Shown here: positions 43,879 through 51,991 of the stretch, in pieces
Numbering within the stretch: position 1 is the stretch's first letter
Layout of the letters: each line of letters begins with the position of its first letter
From: Alcanivorax sp. S71-1-4
Lineage (GTDB): Bacteria; Pseudomonadota; Gammaproteobacteria; Pseudomonadales; Alcanivoracaceae
Assembly (NCBI RefSeq): GCF_009846755.1
Contig: NZ_AQOR01000006.1
Coordinates: 1-64,000 of the forward strand
Direction of reading: 5' to 3'
DNA length: 64,000 nucleotides
Notes under the pieces: generated by a model
The model's database searches: none
What the model saw: only the letters and a program-made list of their open reading frames with translations
Told to the model about the DNA's origin: nothing
Program-made: the position numbers and the translations under genes

Positions 43879-43977
43879 GGGTCACTCCGCGGTTCAAGCG
43901 GGCACCAGGCGGCCCGCCATTGGAAAGGTGGCAACAATATGGGAACGGGCCCAGAGGATTCAAGGCCGAAAGGCCGC

Positions 43978-45030
43978 TCAGAGCTTGCCGAGCGTGGCCG
44001 AGAGGATGCGCGCGGTGATATCCACGGTCGGGATCACCTTCTCGTAGTCCATGCGCGTGGGGCCGACCACCGCCAGCACACCGACGGTGCCGGCGTTGGC
44101 CTGATAGGGCGCGGACACCAGTGAGCATTCATCGAACACCTGATAGCCCGCCTCGCGGCCAATGAATATCTGCACGCCGTCGGCATGCACGCTGCGCTCC
44201 AACAGATGCAGGATGTCGCGCTTGCGGTTGAAGGCATCGAACAGGTCACGCATGCGGTCGAGGTTGTCGGCCTGGGCCATGCCCAGCAGATTGGCCTCGC
44301 CGGACACCACGTAATCCCCGCTGCCTTCGCCCTCCTGCTGCAGCGCCTTGGCCGCCACGTCCATGGTGGTCTGCATCAGCGCGTCCATCTGGTCCTTGTC
44401 GCTGCGCATGGTCGAGAGCAGCCCGTCGCAGATCGCATCCAGGTTGCAGCCACCGTAAGTCCGGTTGATGTAGTTGGCGGCCTGTTTCAGCTCGGTATCG
44501 CTGTAATCGCGGTCAGTGTGGATCACCCGGTTCTGCACTTCGGCACGGTTCACCACCAGCACCACCAGCACACGGCGCTCGGACAGCGGCAAGAATTCCA
44601 CCTGACGCAGCGTCGTCACCTCGCGCCGCGGCACCACCACCACGCCGGCCATGCGGGTCAGCTCCGCCAGCGCCCTGGAGGCCCGCGTGACCAGTTCCTG
44701 CGGCGACTGGTCCACGTCCAGCAGATGCTCCAGCTCCTTTTTCAGGGCCCCGGCACGCGGCTGGTTCATCGGCGCCGAGCGCAGCAGGGCATCCACATAC
44801 ATGCGGTAACCCAGCTCGGTCGGGACGCGGCCGGCGGAGGTGTGCGGGCTGTACAGCACGCCAATGTCCTCCAGCTCCGCCATCACGTTGCGAATGGTGG
44901 CCGGGCTGACCGGGAGCGAACCGGACGACGCCAGCGTCTTGGAGCCCACCGGCTGCCCGTCACGAATATGACGCTCCACGAGCGCCATCAGCAGGCGTTG
45001 TTTGCGTTCGTTCAGTTCAAGTTCAGGCAT
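43978..45030 (-). CDS. hrcA: Heat-inducible transcription repressor HrcA
   Basis: A 350-aa repressor with an N-terminal winged helix (GSLPVSPATIRNVMAELEDI) and a GAF-like body. HrcA binds CIRCE operators of groE/dnaK operons. It is upstream of grpE-dnaK-dnaJ in the same direction, the order seen in marine gammaproteobacteria. I found no CIRCE in this cluster, so its target may be groESL elsewhere. Confidence 0.95.
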   Translation of the reverse strand: MPELELNERKQRLLMALVERHIRDGQPVGSKTLASSGSLPVSPATIRNVMAELEDIGVLYSPHTSAGRVPTELGYRMYVDALLRSAPMNQPRAGALKKELEHLLDVDQSPQELVTRASRALAELTRMAGVVVVPRREVTTLRQVEFLPLSERRVLVVLVVNRAEVQNRVIHTDRDYSDTELKQAANYINRTYGGCNLDAICDGLLSTMRSDKDQMDALMQTTMDVAAKALQQEGEGSGDYVVSGEANLLGMAQADNLDRMRDLFDAFNRKRDILHLLERSVHADGVQIFIGREAGYQVFDECSLVSAPYQANAGTVGVLAVVGPTRMDYEKVIPTVDITARILSATLGKL

Positions 45031-45151
45031 GGCTTGAGTATGGGGGTGGCCACAATATCTTCAAAGAGCCGTGTTATAGCCAAGCCGGCGGCTGTCGACA
45101 ACGCCGGTGAGGACTTATCAAGCGCCGGCGAATTGCCTATCATCGGCACAA

Positions 45152-45167
45152 CTGGCCTTACGGACAG
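45152..45167. promoter_or_regulatory. Candidate LexA box before recN
   Basis: CTG-N10-CAG (ACTGGCCTTACGGACAGT), 40 bp before the recN ATG. The spacing is right but the centre is not the usual alternating AT, so support is moderate. recN is SOS-controlled in relatives. Confidence 0.4.
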
Positions 45168-45206
45168 TAAACATTCACCTCAAGGACAGGCTCAGCCGAG
45201 GCCCCC

Positions 45207-46871
45207 ATGCTCACACATCTCAGCGTGCTCAACTTCGCCACCGTCGACAGCCTGGAGCTGGAACCGGGGCGCGGCCTGACCGTGATCACCGGCGAAACCG
45301 GGGCCGGCAAATCCGTGATCATCGACGCCCTGGGCCTGGCCCTGGGCGAGCGCGCCGACAGCGCCGTGGTGCGGCCTGACAGCGAGCGGGCCGAGGTACA
45401 GGCCACTTTTGATCTGCGCGCCCACCCGGCCGCCCACGCCTGGCTGGCCGAGCGCGAGCTGGACAACGGCGAGGAGTGCATGCTGCGCCGCACCGTGCGC
45501 CCGGATGGCCGCTCCCGCGCCTGGATCAACGGCAGCCCGATGCCGCTGCAGGAGGTGCGCGAACTGGGCGAGATGCTGATCAGCGTGCACAGCCAGCATG
45601 AGCACCAGGCGCTCTTGCGCCGGGAAGTGCACCGCAGCCTGCTGGACAGTTTCGCCGGCGCCGATGACCTGGCCGACACCCTGCGTGAACACTGGCGCAC
45701 GTGGCACAAGGCCCGCCGCGCGCTGGATGAGGCCATGGCCGCCTCGCGCGAACAGCACGAGCGGGAAGCGTTGCTGCGCTTCCAGCTGGAGGAACTGGAC
45801 GCGCTGGCACTGGGCGAAAACGAATTGGATGAACTGGAAGGCGACCAGAAGCGCCTGGGCCACGCCGAAGAACTGATCCGCCTGTGCCAGCAAAGCCTGG
45901 CGCTGCTGTTCGAACACGAGGAAGGCACCGTCAACGACCAGCTCGGGCAGGCACTGAACTGGCTGGGCGACGCCAGCAGCGAGGATCCGGCGCTGGGCAA
46001 CATTTTTTCCACCGTGGAGTCTGCCCGCCTGCAGGTGGAAGCGGCCGCCGACGACCTGCGTCATTATCTGGACCGCCTGGACGTGGACCCGGAGCGGCTG
46101 GCGCAGGTGGACGAGCGCCTGAGCCAGGTCTACACGCTGGCGCGCAAGCACCGTGTGCGCCCGGAAGAGCTGTACCAGCGCCACCAGCAACTGCGCGAGG
46201 AGGCGCACACGCTGGCCCACTATGACGAGCACCTGGCCGGCCTGGAAGCCGACGAAAAGCAGGCCCGCGACACCTATGACCACAGCGCCCGCGCACTCAG
46301 CGAGCGCCGCCGCAGCAAGGCCGGCGAACTCGCCAGCGGCGTGATCAGCCACCTCAAGGCACTGGGCATGCGCGGCGCACGCCTGGACGTCTCACTCACC
46401 GCCGCCGACCCAGGCCCGGATGGCCTGGAAACCGTGGAATTCCTGTTCACCGCCAACCCGGGCCAGCCGCTGCGCCCACTGGCGAAAGTCGCCTCCGGCG
46501 GCGAACTCTCCCGCGTGAGCCTGGCGATCCAGGTGATCTGCGCCAAGGTACTGACCGTGCCCAGCCTGGTGTTCGACGAAGTGGACGTGGGAGTGGGCGG
46601 CGGCGTGGCCGAAATCGTCGGCCGGCTGCTGCGCGAGCTCGGCGAGCATGCTCAAGTGCTGTGCATTACCCACCAGCCACAGGTGGCCGCCCAAGGGCAT
46701 CAGCACTGGCACGTGCACAAGAAGCAAAGCAAGACCAGCACCCATACCCGCATTCAGACGCTGAACATGGAACACCGCACCAGCGAGCTGGCCCGCATGC
46801 TGGGCGGGCTGGAAATGACCGATTCGACGCTGGCACATGCCAGGGAGATGCTGGAAAAAGCGCAAGCGTAA
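45207..46871 (+). CDS. recN: DNA repair protein RecN
   Basis: A 554-aa SMC-like ATPase for double-strand break repair. It starts MLTHLSVLNFATVDSLELEP, with Walker A GETGAGKS, a coiled-coil middle, signature VASGGELSR and Walker B VFDEVDVGVGG. Divergent from hrcA. The forward orientation is rare in this part of the window. Confidence 0.97.
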   Translation: MLTHLSVLNFATVDSLELEPGRGLTVITGETGAGKSVIIDALGLALGERADSAVVRPDSERAEVQATFDLRAHPAAHAWLAERELDNGEECMLRRTVRPDGRSRAWINGSPMPLQEVRELGEMLISVHSQHEHQALLRREVHRSLLDSFAGADDLADTLREHWRTWHKARRALDEAMAASREQHEREALLRFQLEELDALALGENELDELEGDQKRLGHAEELIRLCQQSLALLFEHEEGTVNDQLGQALNWLGDASSEDPALGNIFSTVESARLQVEAAADDLRHYLDRLDVDPERLAQVDERLSQVYTLARKHRVRPEELYQRHQQLREEAHTLAHYDEHLAGLEADEKQARDTYDHSARALSERRRSKAGELASGVISHLKALGMRGARLDVSLTAADPGPDGLETVEFLFTANPGQPLRPLAKVASGGELSRVSLAIQVICAKVLTVPSLVFDEVDVGVGGGVAEIVGRLLRELGEHAQVLCITHQPQVAAQGHQHWHVHKKQSKTSTHTRIQTLNMEHRTSELARMLGGLEMTDSTLAHAREMLEKAQA

Positions 46872-46885
46872 AAGTTGTGCTGGCC

Positions 46886-47124
46886 GGTAGGGTGGGTAGA
46901 GCCAAAGGCGAAACCCACCGGGTCCATGTCGCACACTGCTCGCACAAAATCATCGAAACCACCCACCACCCAGGCCGGGGATTTCGATGGTTTTGCGGGG
47001 AGTGAATACCGGGTGATTTCGATGATTTTGCGGGAGTGATACCGGGTGCTTTCGATGGTTTTGCGGGAGTGAATAACTGGCATGGACCCGGTGGGTTTCG
47101 CCTTTGGCTCTACCCACCCTACCG
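46886..47124. repeat. Inverted pair of palindromic repeats (copies 5 and 6)
   Basis: GTAGGGTGGGTAGAGCC at about 46887 and its inverted partner ending near 47123 enclose ~170 bp. The inside shares GGTCCATGTCGCACACTGCT and GCACAAAATCATCGAAAC with the pair at 27317-27486. This fills the recN-fur gap. Confidence 0.75.
46981..47080. repeat. Three tandem ~33-bp repeats
   Basis: Three units beginning ATTTCGATGGTTTTGCGGG (46981), ATTTCGATGATTTTGCGGG (47016) and CTTTCGATGGTTTTGCGGG (47049), inside the palindromic element. The same motif occurs once, inverted, in the 27317 element. Confidence 0.8.
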
Positions 47125-47181
47125 CCCCTTCAGTCAGTAGCGACATCCAGCACCGTCACTTGCCCGGCCAGAGGCCACAAA

Positions 47182-47206
47182 CGAAAAGGCCCCGATCGGG
47201 GCCCTT
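47182..47206 (-). terminator. Rho-independent terminator of fur
   Basis: GGCCCCGATCGGGGCC followed by TTTTCG on the minus strand, ~20 bp after the fur stop. Confidence 0.8.
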
Positions 47207-47226
47207 TCAGCAGCAAGCAGGCGCGC

Positions 47227-47634
47227 TCACTTTTTCTTTTTGGGCCGTACGTACAGCACCAGCGAGTGCTCTACCAGCTCATAGCCATGCTCTTCCGCGA
47301 TCATCTTCTGGCGTTTCTCGATTTCCGGGTCGAGGAACTCGACCACTTTGCCGGTATCCAGACACACCATGTGGTCGTGGTGGCCTTCGTCCGCCAGCTC
47401 GAATACCGCCGAGCCGCCCTCGAAGTTATGGCGCATGACAATGCCGGCCTGCTCGAACTGGGTCAGCACCCGGTATACGGTCGCCAGCCCCACGTCCTCA
47501 CCAGACTCCATCAGGGCTTTGTAGATGTCCTCAGCACTCATGTGCCGCTCCGACGCGGCTTCCAGTTGCTGCAGAATCTTGACTCGGGGCAGCGTGACCT
47601 TCAGGCCAGCCTTGCGTAGGTCCTGGTTATCCAA
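47227..47634 (-). CDS. fur: Ferric uptake regulator Fur
   Basis: A 135-aa metal-dependent repressor. The winged helix includes HMSAEDIYKALMESGEDVG and LATVYRVLTQFEQAGI; the regulatory metal site is EGHHDHMVCLDTGKVVEF. The C-terminus ends in RPKKKK and lacks the CxxxxC zinc pair of E. coli Fur, as in Pseudomonas-type Fur. Divergent from bamE. Confidence 0.96.
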   Translation of the reverse strand: MDNQDLRKAGLKVTLPRVKILQQLEAASERHMSAEDIYKALMESGEDVGLATVYRVLTQFEQAGIVMRHNFEGGSAVFELADEGHHDHMVCLDTGKVVEFLDPEIEKRQKMIAEEHGYELVEHSLVLYVRPKKKK

Positions 47635-47705
47635 CGTCCTATCTCCTTGCGCGGTGGGCGGGAACCTTGTGTCCCGAGAGCAAGTCTGTATTATCGCCCG
47701 AACTT

Positions 47706-48212
47706 ATGCGAAATCCAAAAGTGATGCCATCCATTCTGCCTATCGCCCGAATCGCACCCGCTGGCGTGCTGATCCTGGCCCTCGTCATCAGCGGCTGTAG
47801 CGCGCTGCGTTTTCCCGGGGTCTACAGGATCGACATCCCGCAGGGCAATTTCGTGACAGAGGACATGCTCGGCCAGCTTGAGCCCGGCATGACGCCGGAT
47901 CAGGTCCGTTATGTGCTGGGCCAGCCGACCCTGATCGACCCTTTCACACCGGACGCCTGGTTCTACCCGATGGTGTACCAGCCCGGCCGTGGCAAGAAGG
48001 TGGAGCAGCGCATCGTGGTGCACTTCGACAATGGCGTCTACGCCTGGCACGAAGGCGAAGTGATCGAGGATTTCCGCAGCAAAGTCACCGGCCAGCAGGA
48101 CCGCGAGTTGCAGGAGCGCCTGCGCCAGCAGGAACGTGACCGTGACAGCGCCCCGAGTGCGCCCCCCAGCGCCGAGCCCGGCATCAACGAGCCGGGCGTA
48201 CCGTCCCTCTGA
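47706..48212 (+). CDS. bamE: Outer membrane assembly lipoprotein BamE
   Basis: A 168-aa lipoprotein: signal peptide with lipobox VISGC, then the SmpA/OmlA domain (LGQLEPGMTPDQVRYVLGQP and DAWFYPM). It is part of the BAM complex that inserts outer-membrane proteins. The C-terminal tail is Gln/Arg and Pro-rich. Start choice is uncertain: ATG 47706 or 47724, neither with a clear ribosome binding site. The fur-bamE divergent pair is conserved in pseudomonad-like bacteria. Confidence 0.93.
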   Translation: MRNPKVMPSILPIARIAPAGVLILALVISGCSALRFPGVYRIDIPQGNFVTEDMLGQLEPGMTPDQVRYVLGQPTLIDPFTPDAWFYPMVYQPGRGKKVEQRIVVHFDNGVYAWHEGEVIEDFRSKVTGQQDRELQERLRQQERDRDSAPSAPPSAEPGINEPGVPSL

Positions 48213-48226
48213 GCCCTCTCATCTGA

Positions 48227-48538
48227 TCAGCCCGCGTCGGCCTGCCGCTGCGCCTTGCGCGCACGGGCCTTGCGGGTTTCCTTGGGGTCGATGATCAACG
48301 GCCGATAGATTTCCACCCGCTCCCCGTCCTGCAGTACGCGCTGTTTCGGGCTGGCTTCAGCCTGACCAAAGATGCCCATTGGCGCACGCGCCAGATCCAG
48401 CCCCTCAAAATGCTCCGCAATGCCGGACTCGCACGCGGCCTCAAACAAGGTGGTCCCGACCGGCACCTGGAGGCTGATCAGCTTCTGCTTGTGTGGCAAC
48501 GCGTAGGCCACCTCCACGCGAATCATGTCGCTGCTCAT
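48227..48538 (-). CDS. rnfH: RnfH family protein
   Basis: A 103-aa beta-grasp protein (UPF0125) starting MSSDMIRVEVAYALPHKQKL, with GTTLFEAACESGIAEHF and GERVEIYRPLIIDPKE. Its biochemical role is unclear. Its ATG overlaps the stop of the upstream transporter gene by 4 nt. The basic C-terminus (RKARARKAQRQ) is typical. Confidence 0.92.
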   Translation of the reverse strand: MSSDMIRVEVAYALPHKQKLISLQVPVGTTLFEAACESGIAEHFEGLDLARAPMGIFGQAEASPKQRVLQDGERVEIYRPLIIDPKETRKARARKAQRQADAG

Positions 48539-50040
48539 TCCGGCACCCCGGCGGCGGCGGGCACATCGCCCTCCACCGGACGTTCTGCCTGCGGTGCGAC
48601 CGGCGCCTCGTCCACCACCGGCTCCGCCGGCACCGCGTCACCGGCCGGCGCCAGCGCCTGCCAGAGCGAGAAGGCGAACACCAGCATCAGCGCCAGCGGC
48701 GCAAACACCCGCACCATCGCGCGCCAGACCATGTACAGGCCGAAGCTTTTCATCGCCAGCTCCTTGCGCGCCTGGGTCTCTTTCATGATCCAGCCCGCGA
48801 AGATCGCGATCAGCAGGCCACCTACCGGCAGCATGATATTGATGGTGAGGAAATCCATCAGCCCGAAGAACGTTTTGCCGAACAGCGTGTAATCCGACAG
48901 CACGTTGAACGACAGCGCCGAGCCGATACCCAGCGTCCAGGCCAGCAGGCCGATCAGGATGGCCGCCTTTGGCCGGCTGAAGCCCTTTTCCACAAGCCAG
49001 GCCACGGGCGGCTCGGCAATGGAAATCGAAGAGGTCCAGGCCGCGCACACCACCAGCACAAAGAACAGCGTGCCGAACAACATGCCCAACGGCATCTCGG
49101 CAAACGCCAGCGGCAACGTCACAAACAGCAGGCCCGGCCCTTCGCCCGGCGCCAGACCGTTGGCGAACACAATCGGGAAAATGATCATGCCGGCCACCAG
49201 CGCCACCAGGGTGTCCAGCGCCGCCACGGCCAGCACGGTGCTGCCAATGGACACCGGCTTGCGCTGGCCGCTGCGGGTCACGACCTCACGCGGCATATAG
49301 GCGCCGTAGGCCATGATGGCCCCCAGGCCGATGCTCAGGGTAAAGAAGGAATGGCCCACGGCGGCCAGCACGGAGGCGCCGCTGAGCTTGGCGATATCAA
49401 AGGCAAACATGTAGCGGACGGCGTCATCGAAACCATCGCTGGTCAGTGCGTACCCGAACAGCACCGCCAGCAGCACGAACAACAGCGGCATCAGAATGCG
49501 CACCGCCCGCTCGATGCCATGGATCACACCACAGCCGACCACGAACATGGTCATGGCCATGAATGCCGTGTGGCCGCCCAGGACCAGCCAGACGTTGGCC
49601 ATCATGCCGTCGAAGGCACCCTGCACTTCCGTGGCAGAGGCATGCACCAGGGCACCGGAGACCATTTCCCAGACGTAAAACAGCGTCCAGCCACCGATCA
49701 CCGTATAGAAGGAGAGCAGCAAAAAGCCGGACAGCGCGCCCAGCGCCCCGACCCCGGCCCAGCGGCTGTTGACGCCATTGTCCCGCGCCAGCCTGAGCAT
49801 GCTGTTCACCGGGCTCATGCCTCCCCGGCGGCCCAGCATCACCTCGGCCACCATGATCGGCACACCCACTGCGACGATGCAGAGCAGGTACATCATTACA
49901 AACGCGGCGCCCCCATTGGCGCCGGTCATATAGGGGAACTTCCAGATATTCCCCAGGCCCACCGCGGAACCCGCCGCCGCCAGGATAAACACCCAGCGGC
50001 TGCCCCAGACGCCGTGGATCGGCTTGTTCTCGTTTGCCAT
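48535..50040 (-). CDS. Sodium-dependent transporter, NSS/SNF family
   Basis: A 501-aa polytopic protein. The first helix has GSAVGLGNIWKFPYMTGANG, the NSS hallmark for Na+ and substrate binding, followed by about 11 more helices. The family imports amino acids or similar solutes with Na+. The C-terminal ~35 residues are Pro/Glu/Ala-rich. It is read before rnfH and overlaps it. The substrate is unknown. Confidence 0.93.
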   Translation of the reverse strand: MANENKPIHGVWGSRWVFILAAAGSAVGLGNIWKFPYMTGANGGAAFVMMYLLCIVAVGVPIMVAEVMLGRRGGMSPVNSMLRLARDNGVNSRWAGVGALGALSGFLLLSFYTVIGGWTLFYVWEMVSGALVHASATEVQGAFDGMMANVWLVLGGHTAFMAMTMFVVGCGVIHGIERAVRILMPLLFVLLAVLFGYALTSDGFDDAVRYMFAFDIAKLSGASVLAAVGHSFFTLSIGLGAIMAYGAYMPREVVTRSGQRKPVSIGSTVLAVAALDTLVALVAGMIIFPIVFANGLAPGEGPGLLFVTLPLAFAEMPLGMLFGTLFFVLVVCAAWTSSISIAEPPVAWLVEKGFSRPKAAILIGLLAWTLGIGSALSFNVLSDYTLFGKTFFGLMDFLTINIMLPVGGLLIAIFAGWIMKETQARKELAMKSFGLYMVWRAMVRVFAPLALMLVFAFSLWQALAPAGDAVPAEPVVDEAPVAPQAERPVEGDVPAAAGVPE

Positions 50041-50126
50041 AACGCTGTCCCCGTTCAGGAAGCGGCCATTCTCGCCACTTTAACCAGCGTGCTCAAGTTA
50101 CGGCCTTGGCCTATAATCGCCGCCCT

Positions 50127-50600
50127 ATGACTAAAGCCAAAGCCAAAACCGGCACCGCCGACATCGCCGTCAACCGCAAGGCACGCCACGACTACCACCT
50201 CGAAGAACGCTTCGAGGCCGGCCTGGTTCTCGAAGGCTGGGAGGTCAAGGCGTTGCGCGCGGGACGCTGCAACCTGTCCGAAGCCTACATCACCCTCAAA
50301 GGTGGTGAGGCCTGGCTGTTCGGTTGCCGTATCGAACCGCTGGGCACCGCCAGCACCCATATCAGCCCCGATCCGCTGCGGCTGCGCAAACTGCTGCTCA
50401 ACCGGCGCGAGCTCGGCCGCATCTTCGGCGGGGTGCAGAAAGAAGGCGCCACCTGCGTCCCCCTGAGCCTGTACTGGAGCAAGGGCCGTGCCAAGCTGGA
50501 AATTGCCCTGGCGAAGGGCAAGCAGAAGTTCGACAAGCGGGCGACAGAGAAAGAACGGGACTGGAACCGCCAGAAACAGCGCCTGATGCGCCGCAACTGA
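50127..50600 (+). CDS. smpB: SsrA-binding protein SmpB
   Basis: A 157-aa protein starting [20 protein letters not shown]. The conserved [20 protein letters not shown] and [10 protein letters not shown] segments and the basic C-terminal helix ([16 protein letters not shown]-like) mark SmpB. It binds tmRNA for trans-translation; ssrA lies 740 bp downstream. Confidence 0.97.
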   Translation: MTKAKAKTGTADIAVNRKARHDYHLEERFEAGLVLEGWEVKALRAGRCNLSEAYITLKGGEAWLFGCRIEPLGTASTHISPDPLRLRKLLLNRRELGRIFGGVQKEGATCVPLSLYWSKGRAKLEIALAKGKQKFDKRATEKERDWNRQKQRLMRRN

Positions 50601-50618
50601 TTTTCACCTGCCCGAAAA

Positions 50619-50654
50619 GAAAAATGCGGAGCCAGGCTACCCTGCTCCGCATCA
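50619..50654. terminator. Bidirectional terminator between smpB and a small membrane gene
   Basis: ATGCGGAGC (50624-50632) pairs with GCTCCGCAT (50644-50652). On the minus strand TTTTCTTTTC follows, ending the small membrane gene; the smpB side has no U-run. Confidence 0.75.
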
Positions 50655-50709
50655 ACAGATGCTGCCAGACCAGGCCATGTGCCCGGCCGGCCGTTTGACG
50701 GCCATCAAG

Positions 50710-50985
50710 TCAGATGACCTTTTCGTTCGCCGCGCCGGTCTCGGCGCGCGGGTCCTTGCGAACCAGCCAGTACACCATCAACCAGGCGCGCAGCACTGCG
50801 GGCAGGAAGAACACCGCAAACAGCACTACCGGCAGGCGGGCATCGCCAGCGAGGGCATTGACCCCCAGCAGGCCGCCGAAATAGGCACCCAGGGCAACCA
50901 GCAGGATCAGGCTGCGGTACATCAGCGGCCAACGACCCAGGGTACGGTCCATACGATTTGTCATTTCAGCTACGTTTGCTTTCAT
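50710..50985 (-). CDS. Small hypothetical membrane protein
   Basis: A 91-aa protein starting MKANVAEMTNRMDRTLGRW after AGGAGGAAAGTAGAG. It has two membrane helices (about 23-45 and 50-73) and a hydrophilic tail. No family recognised. It is convergent with smpB. Confidence 0.75.
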   Translation of the reverse strand: MKANVAEMTNRMDRTLGRWPLMYRSLILLVALGAYFGGLLGVNALAGDARLPVVLFAVFFLPAVLRAWLMVYWLVRKDPRAETGAANEKVI

Positions 50986-51339
50986 CTCTACTTTCCTCCT
51001 CGATGAGGACACCGCTCTGACCGGCGGCCGCCATGGCGACACGCCGCAGGCCTTGTGTTGTACACGTTGGAAACAGACTCTTTGCTGATCAGGCCCCGCG
51101 CTTTTGGCACCGTGCCTGCCGACAACTGTTCCCGTTGGGTTCAGGTCGCGTGTTACGAAAAGTATCATCCACCATCTGTCAATACGGAAAAGCCATTATT
51201 GCCGGATTGTCCGACAGGGATTCCGGGAACTTTACATTCTGTGATGACATCGTCAGACCACCCCCTGCACGCCAACCTGCCGATACAGGCTTGAAAAGCC
51301 GGTGCAGCGGCTCCATTTCCTGTACACTACGCAAGTTCA

Positions 51340-51694
51340 GGGGCCGACAAGGTTTCGACGTTGGTTTTGAATCCTGTGGTGCATGTCGAGAAGGTTACGG
51401 TTCTCGTAAATCCATCGTGACAACTAAGTAATCGCAAACGACGATTCTTACGCACTGGCGGCCTAATACCCCGCCTACGGTCAAGCGACCCAGCCTGTGG
51501 GGAAGCGCGACCGGCTAAGCTACACAGGCTCGCATTGAGGCTCGTCCCGGGCTGATTTGCTAAAACTTCAGGGAATCGGCGCTGACATCCTGCCCTTCGG
51601 GCCGTAAGCGCTTAAATCAATAGAACGGGCTAAACATGTAGATCTGCAGGTGGATTGCTGACGGACGCGGGTTCGATTCCCGCCGGCTCCACCA
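51340..51694 (+). ncRNA. ssrA: tmRNA
   Basis: A 355-nt gene beginning GGGGCCGACAAGGTTTCGAC and ending with a tRNA-like GGTTCGATTCCCGCCGGCTC + CACCA. The acceptor ends pair (GGGGCCG with CGGCTCC). The tag frame (51434-51466) encodes ANDDSYALAA then TAA, close to the E. coli tag. It rescues stalled ribosomes with SmpB. Confidence 0.96.
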
Positions 51695-51701
51695 ATCAAG
51701 A

Positions 51702-51730
51702 GGGCCTGGATAGTCTCCAGGCCCTTTTTC
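51702..51730 (+). terminator. Terminator of ssrA
   Basis: GGGCCTGGA-TAGTC-TCCAGGCCC followed by TTTTTCTTT, 8 bp after the tmRNA end. Confidence 0.9.
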
Positions 51731-51991
51731 TTTGCGCGAATCCCCGCGTGGCGCAGGGTTCCGAGGGTTTGCCCTGCGGGTGGCACCTCGGCCAGAGGTG
51801 CCGAAACGCCCCAGTTCCCGGCCAGCCCAGTCTCTTTTCTCTGTTTGCCCTGCGGGTAGTCGCGAGGCCGAGCCCTGGAATTACAGGGGTTTGGCGCGGC
51901 CTTTTTGCGGTCAACCACGCCCACCGAAATACGGGCTACGCCCATGCGATTACCCTCGTCGGCACGGAAAGCGATGATGCCGAGGACGAGC
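51731..51991. other. Island edge after ssrA, no gene
   Basis: Contains a GGCACCTC-GGCCA-GAGGTGCC hairpin near 51782-51802 and two GTTTGCCCTGCGGGT repeats (about 51768 and 51843). No integrase gene lies here. Confidence 0.4.
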
